Below are positions 6,371 to 13,916 of a DNA stretch of 14,369 nt, in pieces. The stretch spans positions 1 through 14,369 of the forward strand of contig PCAT01000037.1 in assembly GCA_002730655.1 (NCBI GenBank), given 5' to 3'. The notes under the pieces were generated by a model. That model saw only the letters and a list, made by a program, of their open reading frames with translations, ran no database searches and was not told the DNA's origin. Positions within the stretch are counted from its first letter, which is position 1; each line of letters opens with the position of its first letter. Origin of the DNA: Balneola sp. GTDB lineage: Bacteria > Bacteroidota > Rhodothermia > Balneolales > Balneolaceae. The position numbers were made by a program, and so were the translations under genes.

Positions 6371-7567
6371 TTACTGATGGTAGCTTTTTTCCAGGCAAGC
6401 ACCCAACTTAGGGTCTTTTTCTGGAATCATACTGTTTTGTTTGAATTGACGGAAGAACAGGCCAAAAAAGATGCCGCCCAATCCGAGAAAGGTGCTGAGA
6501 TCAATCCAGCTAAAGTGGATACCATGCGCGCTTAGCGTAGGCATGGCAATCCAATAAATTTCTAAAAAGTGCATAATCACTACAAGTACACTCACGTAGG
6601 CTAATATGTTACGGCGGTGCTTTTGCTCGCGATTTAGCAGCACTAAGAAAGGTAGAGCAAAGCGAAGTAGTAATAGCCCATATGCGATAAATTTCCAACT
6701 TCCTTCTAATCTGTGGTAAAACCATAGTGTTTCTTCTGGAAGATTGGCATAGTAAATTAGTAAGAATTGAGCGAATGCTATGTAAGCGTAAAAAACAGTA
6801 AATGCAAATAGCCACGCGCCCATATCATAAATGTGGGCTTGACCTATGGTATTGTTTAGATAGCCATTGCGTTGCAAGAAAAAGACCATCAGAATCATCA
6901 CTGCCCAGAAAGATTGGAAGGAAATGGCAAAAAAGTACACCCCAAACATGGTGGAGAACCAGTGTGGATCGAGCGACATTAACCAGTCAAAAGAAGCAAA
7001 GGCAACGCTAAGACCAAAGAGTGGAATAGCAGGAGCACTTACTTTTCTCATAAAGGAAGTAATACCCCAATCGCCGGTTTTGTCCATGTCAATCGAGGCT
7101 TTGTACAGTTTATGTCCGACATAGCCCCATATAACAAAGTAGATAATTTGACGAATGATAAAGAAAGGTGTATTTAGATAGGCAGACTTTCCTTTTAGAA
7201 TTTTATCGGCGGCTACAGCGTCTTCATGGCTCCAGTGATACAGATTGTGGATACCGAGAAGCACAGGGATGGCAAATAGAGCCCAAATCCAAAGGGTTGC
7301 ACCAAAAGTCTCTGGAATTCTGCGAATAACTACGCCCCATTTAGATTTGGTAATATGATGAAACATGACCATAAAGACCGATGCTAGGGCAATTCCTGTA
7401 AAAAAGGTGAAGCTCACCAAATAGGAAAAGAAGAACTGATCTGCATTGGTAAAATAGCCATATGCGCTGACAAGTAATCCGGCACCCCCTACACCAAAAA
7501 GTATTTGGGGCAGTTTAGAGTCGGCAGAAAACTGGAGATTGTCGGTAATCGTGGGTTGATGACTCAT
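6371..7567 (-). CDS. actF: Alternative complex III subunit ActF (membrane quinol-side subunit)
   Basis: 398 residues with about ten membrane helices, the ActF subunit of ACIII, a distant relative of ActC and of NrfD/PsrC-type proteins. Recognisable stretches are VMFHHITKSKWG (His70-His71), FDWLMSLDPHWFSTMFGVY (193-211), the IYYANLPEETLWFYHR region and the MHFLEIYWIAMP helix. No cofactor motif is present. In known ACIII structures ActF packs beside ActC and carries a possible proton path. A quinol site of its own is less certain. The gene starts 15 bases after the actE stop and ends 18 before the 129-residue gene. GC is like that of the downstream oxidase genes (47-48% in sampled lines), unlike actB-D. 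The C-terminal tail after the last helix is short and polar. The ATG at 7567 has no Shine-Dalgarno sequence. Confidence 0.93.
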   Translation of the reverse strand: MSHQPTITDNLQFSADSKLPQILFGVGGAGLLVSAYGYFTNADQFFFSYLVSFTFFTGIALASVFMVMFHHITKSKWGVVIRRIPETFGATLWIWALFAIPVLLGIHNLYHWSHEDAVAADKILKGKSAYLNTPFFIIRQIIYFVIWGYVGHKLYKASIDMDKTGDWGITSFMRKVSAPAIPLFGLSVAFASFDWLMSLDPHWFSTMFGVYFFAISFQSFWAVMILMVFFLQRNGYLNNTIGQAHIYDMGAWLFAFTVFYAYIAFAQFLLIYYANLPEETLWFYHRLEGSWKFIAYGLLLLRFALPFLVLLNREQKHRRNILAYVSVLVVIMHFLEIYWIAMPTLSAHGIHFSWIDLSTFLGLGGIFFGLFFRQFKQNSMIPEKDPKLGACLEKSYHQ

Positions 7568-7582
7568 GGGTAGTTTGATCTC

Positions 7583-8596
7583 TTAATTATCACTTAAACT
7601 TTTAATGTATTCGACCAAAGATTGTAAATCGCTTTGTGACAGTCCGCCGTATGCGTCGGCCATGAGTGGATCATAACCGTCTACAATTTTTGCGTAAGGA
7701 TTCACAATGGATTCGATGAGGTATTCATCTTCTTTGACAACGGTAATCGTTTCTCCATCTTCGGTGGTTACCAATCCTTCGCTTCCGTATAAGTTCTTCC
7801 AAGAGGGTCCAATAATCGCTGTCCCATCCGAAGAGTGACAGGTTTGGCAGGCATACATCGTAGATACCTCCATTCCTCTTTCTACCGTTGCTATGATCTC
7901 GCCTTGGGTTGCTTCTTTTGCGGCTCTGGCTTCTGCAATAGCTTCTTGTTCAGCCTCAAATTCAGCTTCTAGGCTTTCCACATCAACCCCAGCAGCAATA
8001 AGATCTTCCCGGGTGGCACTCTGAGATGCTTGTAATGCGCGTATATAAGCCACGATAGCCCAGCGGTCCTTAACTGGTACTTGGTGGCGGTAAGAAGGCA
8101 TGTTACGTACCCCGTTATAAATAGCTGAATAAATTTCTCCGTCTGGAGCCTCGCGTAGACGGTCTTGATGAAAGGTTGGGGCAGGAACGTAACCATATCT
8201 ACCTGTCATAATTATTCCCTGTCCATCACCTGCATTTCCGTGGCATGGTGTGCAATATATTTCATATCTTTCTTTACCCCTGTATACAAAAGACTTAGTC
8301 AGATCAATCGGTATTTTCGCCACCCATTCACCATTATTTTCAACACCTTCGTAGTAGTTTTTGTCAAGACGGCTTAATCCTCTAGCAACGGTGCCGGCTA
8401 CTGGTATTCGCATTGAGCGTTTATCATCAAAAAATTTATTTATTTCTTGTGCTTCTTTACGATCTTGTTGATCCATATTAAGATTAGGATGTATAGGTGT
8501 TTTTTCAGACTTCATTCCGCGACATCCTAATAATGATAGACTAATCAATAAAAATAGAAGAAAATTAAATTTAATGTAATGAATTGCCTTATTCAT
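7583..8596 (-). CDS. actE: Alternative complex III subunit ActE, dihaem lipoprotein cytochrome c
   Basis: From ATG 8596 the protein has 337 residues. It begins with a lipoprotein signal peptide whose lipobox LSLLGC puts the acylated Cys at 25. Domain 1 holds CTPCH (115-119) and a likely axial Met166 (VRNMPSY); this is the normal ActE cytochrome. An Ala/Glu-rich, probably helical linker (about 205-233) leads to domain 2, with CQTCH (250-254) and a possible axial Met312. Domain 2 matches the cytochrome domain of CoxB in this operon. ActE takes electrons from ActA and should pass them to the oxidase. Start choice: an upstream ATG at 8626 would add ten residues and overlap actD by 38 bases. The ATG at 8596 overlaps it by 8 (ATGAATAA), gives a better signal peptide and has a Shine-Dalgarno sequence. 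Base composition changes within this gene (see the AT-rich segment). Confidence 0.94.
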   Translation of the reverse strand: MNKAIHYIKFNFLLFLLISLSLLGCRGMKSEKTPIHPNLNMDQQDRKEAQEINKFFDDKRSMRIPVAGTVARGLSRLDKNYYEGVENNGEWVAKIPIDLTKSFVYRGKERYEIYCTPCHGNAGDGQGIIMTGRYGYVPAPTFHQDRLREAPDGEIYSAIYNGVRNMPSYRHQVPVKDRWAIVAYIRALQASQSATREDLIAAGVDVESLEAEFEAEQEAIAEARAAKEATQGEIIATVERGMEVSTMYACQTCHSSDGTAIIGPSWKNLYGSEGLVTTEDGETITVVKEDEYLIESIVNPYAKIVDGYDPLMADAYGGLSQSDLQSLVEYIKSLSDN

Positions 8597-9131
8597 ATAC
8601 TTCCTCGATGTATGAAGCACCTGCATTTTTGAATAAATCTGTAACTATATCTGTATGGAACTTACTATCACTTGCCTCAATACAAATAAAAAATTTGTCA
8701 TCAGTAGAATTTTTAAATCGTTCAATATTAAATAAAGGGTGATTGAATCGCGGTAATCCATTTAAAAAGAACATTCCAAATACTGCACCAAATGCTGAGA
8801 GAAGAATGGTTAATTCAAAGGTCACAGGTACCCATGCTGGCACGTTAAAAAAAGGTTTGCCACCAATGTTTAAAGGGTAGTCAATGACTGACATGAAATA
8901 CATCATTGCCAAGGCACCACTAAAACCTAAAATACCGTGACCAAAAACAATCCAACCTAATTTAGATTTCTTCAATTTCATAGCTTTATCTATGCCATGA
9001 ATAGGAAAAGGACTGTATGTGTCAAATTTATCATATCCTAATTTAACTACCTCTTTTGAAATATTAATTAGCTCTTTTGGGTTATTAAATTCAGCTAAAA
9101 TCCCATATAAATTTTTTTGTTTTATTGACAT
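8589..9131 (-). CDS. actD: Alternative complex III subunit ActD (DUF3341)
   Basis: 180 residues, ActD of ACIII (DUF3341 family). It has a soluble N-terminal part that begins LYGILAEFNNPKELI and contains FDTYSPFPIHGID. Two membrane helices follow (about 59-80 and 102-124, linked by NIGGKPFFNVPAWVP). The C-terminal soluble part includes FFLNGLPRFNHPLFN and a last segment (FFICIEAS) rich in beta-type residues. ActD carries no cofactor and stabilises the membrane part beside ActC. It starts 12 bases after the actC stop and overlaps actE by 8 bases, which suggests translational coupling. AT-rich like actB and actC (one sampled line 32% GC). Confidence 0.95.
   Translation of the reverse strand: MSIKQKNLYGILAEFNNPKELINISKEVVKLGYDKFDTYSPFPIHGIDKAMKLKKSKLGWIVFGHGILGFSGALAMMYFMSVIDYPLNIGGKPFFNVPAWVPVTFELTILLSAFGAVFGMFFLNGLPRFNHPLFNIERFKNSTDDKFFICIEASDSKFHTDIVTDLFKNAGASYIEEVYE
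8600..8606 (-). promoter_or_regulatory. Shine-Dalgarno sequence deciding the actE start
   Basis: GAGGAAG on the minus strand lies 3 bases before the ATG at 8596 (AGGA core 5 bases away). It is the only convincing Shine-Dalgarno sequence in the window. It lies within the last codons of actD (Glu-Glu-Val), so its purine run may partly reflect coding. It supports 8596 over 8626 as the actE start. Confidence 0.5.
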
Positions 9132-9143
9132 AATCTGTACCTA

Positions 9144-10676
9144 TTAGGCATTCTTGGGTTTAACAAAAAAAACTGGCTCTAAAGCCTTACTATTTAGATC
9201 ATCTTTTTTCATAACCTTTTCATTGTCTTGATCTAAAGTTTTTTTATCTGCTGGATTTATGATTTTAACATAACTGGGTATTTTTTCTTTTGGTGGTATA
9301 TACTTATTGTTACTGTCGTAATTATGAGGGTCGGCCTGAGGCATTACAGCTTTTATTTCTGCGATAGCTATCATAGGTAGAAACCGTAGGAATAAAAGGA
9401 ACATCGTTCCAAAGAGACCAAATGTTCCCACGTAGGTAAGTACGTCCCAGATAGTCGGTGAATAGTAGTCCCAAGACGAGGGTAGATAATCTGATGCAAG
9501 TGAAGTTACGGTTATAACAAACCTCTCAAACCACATTCCAATATTAACTACAATTGATATAAAAAAAGTAAACTTTACATTTGTACGAAGTTTTTTACTC
9601 CAGAAAAATTGTGGAGAAATAACATTACAGCCCATCATAATCCAGTAAGCCCATGCATATGGACCAGTGGCACGCAAAATAAAAATAGCTTTTTCATACT
9701 CAACGCCACTGTACCAGGCAATAAAAAATTCCATCATATAAGCAAAACCAACCATTGAACCAGTCACCATAATGATGATGTTCATTTTCTCCATATGGTC
9801 ATCAGTCATAATGTCTTTCATACCATAAATTTCTCTAGTAATTATCATTAGAGTGAGAACCATAGCGAATCCTGAGAAGATCGCCCCTGCCACAAAATAT
9901 GGGGGAAATATAGTGGTATGCCAACCTGGTATTACAGACACAGCAAAATCAAATGATACAATAGTGTGCACAGATAATACTAATGGTGTAGCTAAACCTG
10001 CTAAGATCATATATGCTTTTTCATAATTCCACCAGTGACGGCTGGAACCATTCCAACCCAATGAAAATAGCCCATAACCTATCTGTCGTATTTTGTCTGT
10101 AGCTTTATCTCTTAGTGTAGCTAAATCAGGAACTAAACCGACATACCAGAATAAAAGAGAAACGGTAAAGTACGTTGAGACAGCAAAAACATCCCAAAGA
10201 AGAGGAGAATTGAAATTTGGCCACATTACCATCTGATTTGGTATGGGAAATACCCAATATATTACCCATATACGGCCGACATGAATAGCTGGAAATATCA
10301 ACGCACACATCACTGCAAATATAGTCATAGCTTCTGCAAATCTATTTATTGCAGTTCTCCAATCTTGCCTAAAGAGAAATAAAATTGCTGAAATTAGAGT
10401 GCCCGCATGACCTATACCAACCCACCAAACAAAATTTATGATGGCCCACCCCCAACCAACAGGATTTGTCAAACCCCAGATACCTGTACCTTCCCAAAAG
10501 AGATATCCAATACATCCTAAAAGTAACAGTAATAATCCATTTGCAGGCAACATCAATAAGTACCACATTACTGGTGTCGGTCTCAGATTGACATCTGTTA
10601 CTAAATGTGTTATGCTCGCAAAATCGTGATTACCTTTGACTAATTTTGCTTCAGCTATGTATTCATATTTACTCAT
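9144..10676 (-). CDS. actC: Alternative complex III subunit ActC (NrfD/PsrC-like quinol-oxidising membrane subunit)
   Basis: 510 residues with about ten membrane helices, NrfD/PsrC family, the main quinol-oxidising subunit of ACIII. Conserved parts seen are GIGHAGTLISAILFL (His90), ALIFPAIHVGRIW (Arg135), SVHTIVSFDFAVSVIPGWH (His237, Asp243, His253) and TIFPPYFVAGAIFSG. The His/Asp pair near residues 237-253 matches the periplasm-side menaquinol pocket described for ACIII and for polysulfide reductase PsrC. After the last helix a polar tail of about 70 residues (440-510) is Lys- and Asp-rich, with several Pro. It starts 8 bases after the actB stop. AT-rich (20-27% GC in sampled lines). No Shine-Dalgarno sequence before its ATG. 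Confidence 0.96.
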   Translation of the reverse strand: MSKYEYIAEAKLVKGNHDFASITHLVTDVNLRPTPVMWYLLMLPANGLLLLLLGCIGYLFWEGTGIWGLTNPVGWGWAIINFVWWVGIGHAGTLISAILFLFRQDWRTAINRFAEAMTIFAVMCALIFPAIHVGRIWVIYWVFPIPNQMVMWPNFNSPLLWDVFAVSTYFTVSLLFWYVGLVPDLATLRDKATDKIRQIGYGLFSLGWNGSSRHWWNYEKAYMILAGLATPLVLSVHTIVSFDFAVSVIPGWHTTIFPPYFVAGAIFSGFAMVLTLMIITREIYGMKDIMTDDHMEKMNIIIMVTGSMVGFAYMMEFFIAWYSGVEYEKAIFILRATGPYAWAYWIMMGCNVISPQFFWSKKLRTNVKFTFFISIVVNIGMWFERFVITVTSLASDYLPSSWDYYSPTIWDVLTYVGTFGLFGTMFLLFLRFLPMIAIAEIKAVMPQADPHNYDSNNKYIPPKEKIPSYVKIINPADKKTLDQDNEKVMKKDDLNSKALEPVFFVKPKNA

Positions 10677-10684
10677 TTGGTTAG

Positions 10685-13600
10685 TTAAAGGGTGTTATGT
10701 TCATTGATTTTTTTATTTTTAGACAAATTAGATAGAGCTGGGTTTGGATTGGTTAATTTAGCTAAATATGACGTCCGAGGCCTAACATTTAACTCCTCCA
10801 GCATTTGATAGTTCCGCTCATTTCGTTTTATTTTTGTAACAGTTGCACTCTCATCGGTAATATCACCAAAATAAATAGCATCTGCGGGACATGCTTGTTG
10901 ACACGCCGTCAATACTGATCCATCTGCAGGTTTCACAGATCCAGTATTAATTTTTGAGTCAATTTTAGCTCTATTAACTCTTTGTACACAATAACTGCAT
11001 TTTTCCATGACACCACGAAACCGCACTGTTACTTCGGGGTTCATTGCCATTTGTATAATATCTGGATCCTCGCCTGATGTTAAATATTCTTTGGGATAAT
11101 TAAAGAAATTAAAACGTCTCACTTTGAAAGGACAGTTATTTGCACAATATCTTGTTCCTATACACCGGTTATAGGTCATCTGATTCATTCCATCATTACT
11201 ATGCACAGTTGCAGCAACAGGACATACATTTTCGCATGGTGCTAGTTCACAATGCATACAAGCCACAGGCTGGTGCACCGCTTGTGGATTATTTTCGTCG
11301 CCTATATAATATCTATCGCCTCTCAACCAGTGCATCTCACGGCCACGTCCCACTTCCTTTTTACCAATAACTGGTATATTATTTTCGCTTTGACAGGCAA
11401 TAATGCATACTCCGCAACCAAAGCAAGAATTTAAATCAAAAGTCATTCCCCATTGAGGTTCATAGTCAGGATATGTTTGCTCATCAAAGAGAGAAATTGG
11501 TTCATTTTCACCTAGTTCCCCTGCCTCTTTCATACCTGGGACACCATATTTATGTACATATGCAAATGAAGCATAATCACGGTTATCTTTATACTCTTCT
11601 ATTGTAGCCTGTCGATACATATCACGTCCTTCAAGGCTATGATGATCCTGTACACAAGAAATTGGATATTTATTTCCAGTTGATTTGATATCTGATACTT
11701 TTATCGTAGAGTTTAATCTATAACGTAAAGGGAAGACATTTTTTCCACCGGCCATTTGTTCCTCGTCAAAATCAGCTACACGGCCAATCTTTTCTCTACC
11801 ATATCCGGTATTTAAAGTAATTGAATCATCTGCTTGCCCAGGTTGTATCCAAGTTGCGATAGTAATTTCAGCTCCATTATCAGCAGTGATTTTAATTTCG
11901 TCTTCATTTTTTAATTTGAGCTTTCTTGCAGTATTAGGGCTCATTAGAGCAACATTATCCCAAGTAATTTTAGTCATACAATCAGGAAGTTCTTGCAACC
12001 AACCATTATTTGCATAGCGACCATCATATATTGATGAGTCTGGTTTAATAACAAGCTCAATACCATCTGGTACATTAGTTGAATTGGGGCCAACGTTGTT
12101 TTTAAAATCAACATCAATTGTTGCAAAATCCTTAATCACTTTTGTCATGTCGGAGGTATTGTATAGTCCACTATTTGGGAATCCATTTTGTTTTACAGTT
12201 TTGGTTCTAGTGGTTATATCTGCTTGATCAACACCATCATGAAGGAGCGTAATCCATTTTTTTTCGAAATCGGTTTTATAGATATCTTTAAATGTATTTT
12301 GTACCAAATCATATCCAGCGGTGTAGCTTTGGTTAGCTATGAGATTAAGCAATTCAATTTCACTCATACTGTCATGAAGTGGTTGAATTTGCGGCTGAAT
12401 AACCGATCGTGCACCTCCGAAGGAATATCCATCCCCCCATGCTTCTAAGAAATGAGCACGCGAAAGATGCCAATTGGCTTTTTTGCTCGTTTCATCTTTG
12501 TAGGTGGATAGGTGAATCACCTCTTCAACCGATGATAGTGCATTTTCTACATCCCAATCCGAAGGTGCAGTAAGTATTGGATTACAGCCAATTATGATTG
12601 CAACATCTACTGCGCCAGCCTTCATGCTAGTAAATGTGTCGGCCAAGGCTGAATTTTGATCTAAGTCACCTAAATGGGGAACTTTAATATATTGTACTGT
12701 CTGTCCGACATTTTGGAGTGCAAAGTTAATCGCTGCGACAGTAGCATGGACTTCAGGTGTATGATCCCATCCAATAGATACGGCAGAACGTCCAGCTGTT
12801 TCAGCCAAATCATTTGAAACTGCCGTTAGGAATGCAGTATCTGTAAATTTGTTAGTAACTTCTGCATACTCAGAAAGACCAGCTATACGCGTCGACAGAG
12901 ATGCAGCTAAAGCATCAGCAAAAGCATGCACTTCACTAGCTTTTATGCGTAGACGGTGGTCAGCAAATGATCCAGTAACAGAAAAACCATTTTCAACACT
13001 ATAGATTCGATTCATTGAGTCATTTGGACTTAGAACCTTTCTACGACTGACAATTTGCTTTGCATATTCTACATTATTTGGATGCGTTACTGAGAGTATG
13101 TCATCGTCCAGTGATAAAATAATATCAGCTTTAGAATAATCATAGTGTGTTCTTAGACGTTGATCAAAAACAAGCTTATTCCCTTCAAGTATATTTTCTT
13201 CACTAAAGGTTTCATAAGTAAACCACTTTGAATTTGGAAATTCTGTTAAAAACTTTTCTTTTAGATTATTGTAAGAGATTCCAGAATTAGCTTCACTTAT
13301 TATGACAATATTTTTTTCTTTGTCAGCAAAAAAATTACTAGCAAATTCAATAAATTGACGAACAGATGATTTATTTCCGTTGCGATCTGGGCGGCGTGAA
13401 CGGTCCGGATCATATAATTCTAAAATAGTTGCTTGGTGGAAAGCATTAGTATTTCCGTAACTCCCTGGATGTAGTTCATTACCTTCAATTTTAGTTGGAC
13501 GCCCCTCGTGATTTTCAACCACTAGACCTACTAGATTTCCATGAAATGGCATTGAGGTTGCATAAAAAAGTGGTATACCAGGCACAATGTCTTCTGGTTG

Positions 13601-13834
13601 CTGTGAGTAGGGAAGAATTTTTTGAACGGGACGTCTGCATGCAGCAAATCCTGCTAATGCAATGGACGCACCCATAATACGAAGGAATCCTTTTCTAGAA
13701 ACATCATCATTCAGTTCTGTGGCATTTTCCGGAAATTCTCGCTCAACAAAATTTTTATACTCATTGTTTTGAGCTAATTCATTAAGACTTTTCCAATAGG
13801 TCTTTTGCTTAACTTCTTTAGGTAATTCGCTCAT
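10685..13834 (-). CDS. actB: Alternative complex III subunit ActB (iron-sulfur, molybdopterin-oxidoreductase-like lipoprotein)
   Basis: 1049 residues. The N-terminal cytoplasmic-type stretch ends in a Tat-like motif SRKGFLRIMG (46-55) and hydrophobic region with a lipobox, LAGFAAC (acyl Cys66). The protein should be exported folded and lipid-anchored. Residues about 75-740 match the molybdoenzyme fold but without the N-terminal Fe-S or a Mo-ligand motif; ActB is known to lack the molybdenum cofactor. Residues about 795-1000 form a four-cluster ferredoxin domain: Cys804/807/810/814; Cys859/862/867/871; Cys891/897/901, with Thr894 at the missing Cys; and Cys946/949 with Cys978/982. Fifteen Cys in this order suit three [4Fe-4S] and one [3Fe-4S], as reported for Rhodothermus marinus. 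The clusters carry electrons from ActC toward the haems of ActA, or act as a side chain of centres. AT-rich. Gap of 82 bases from actA. Confidence 0.96.
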   Translation of the reverse strand: MSELPKEVKQKTYWKSLNELAQNNEYKNFVEREFPENATELNDDVSRKGFLRIMGASIALAGFAACRRPVQKILPYSQQPEDIVPGIPLFYATSMPFHGNLVGLVVENHEGRPTKIEGNELHPGSYGNTNAFHQATILELYDPDRSRRPDRNGNKSSVRQFIEFASNFFADKEKNIVIISEANSGISYNNLKEKFLTEFPNSKWFTYETFSEENILEGNKLVFDQRLRTHYDYSKADIILSLDDDILSVTHPNNVEYAKQIVSRRKVLSPNDSMNRIYSVENGFSVTGSFADHRLRIKASEVHAFADALAASLSTRIAGLSEYAEVTNKFTDTAFLTAVSNDLAETAGRSAVSIGWDHTPEVHATVAAINFALQNVGQTVQYIKVPHLGDLDQNSALADTFTSMKAGAVDVAIIIGCNPILTAPSDWDVENALSSVEEVIHLSTYKDETSKKANWHLSRAHFLEAWGDGYSFGGARSVIQPQIQPLHDSMSEIELLNLIANQSYTAGYDLVQNTFKDIYKTDFEKKWITLLHDGVDQADITTRTKTVKQNGFPNSGLYNTSDMTKVIKDFATIDVDFKNNVGPNSTNVPDGIELVIKPDSSIYDGRYANNGWLQELPDCMTKITWDNVALMSPNTARKLKLKNEDEIKITADNGAEITIATWIQPGQADDSITLNTGYGREKIGRVADFDEEQMAGGKNVFPLRYRLNSTIKVSDIKSTGNKYPISCVQDHHSLEGRDMYRQATIEEYKDNRDYASFAYVHKYGVPGMKEAGELGENEPISLFDEQTYPDYEPQWGMTFDLNSCFGCGVCIIACQSENNIPVIGKKEVGRGREMHWLRGDRYYIGDENNPQAVHQPVACMHCELAPCENVCPVAATVHSNDGMNQMTYNRCIGTRYCANNCPFKVRRFNFFNYPKEYLTSGEDPDIIQMAMNPEVTVRFRGVMEKCSYCVQRVNRAKIDSKINTGSVKPADGSVLTACQQACPADAIYFGDITDESATVTKIKRNERNYQMLEELNVRPRTSYLAKLTNPNPALSNLSKNKKINEHNTL

Positions 13835-13916
13835 AACAGAAAGATATTTATCTCTAAATTTTGGTTATGTCTAATCCAGAACAAACGGTTTATTTTTAAT
13901 TTATGCATTTGAATTT

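Larger units (their letters stand above)
8250..13916. other. AT-rich segment spanning actB-actC-actD and the 5' third of actE
   Basis: Hand counts of 60-base lines show a step. Inside: 18-48% GC, mostly 25-38% (20% at 9541, 27% at 9241 and 13201, 32% at 8761). Outside, actE 3', actF, coxA and the hydrolase give 43-52% and actA gives 45-50%. The left border falls about 8,220-8,300, next to the first haem motif of actE. The right border is at the actA stop. Exact limits need a sliding-window computation. A likely cause is homologous replacement from an AT-richer relative, or a gene-specific bias. Confidence 0.6.

Noticed and set aside
8597..8626. Upstream ATG for actE at 8626
   Set aside because: It would overlap actD by 38 bases and place ten extra polar residues before the signal peptide. 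The ATG at 8596 has a Shine-Dalgarno sequence and a short 8-base overlap.
10685..13834. ActB as an active molybdenum or tungsten oxidoreductase
   Set aside because: No Cys/Ser/Sec ligand motif and no N-terminal cluster of such enzymes is present; the ferredoxin domain and neighbours identify it as ActB, known to lack the cofactor.
13835..13916. Promoter or terminator in the 82-base actA-actB gap
   Set aside because: The gap is AT-rich with a small AGATA-TT-TATCT inverted repeat, but no stem followed by a U-run and no clear -33/-7 pair; too little to call.
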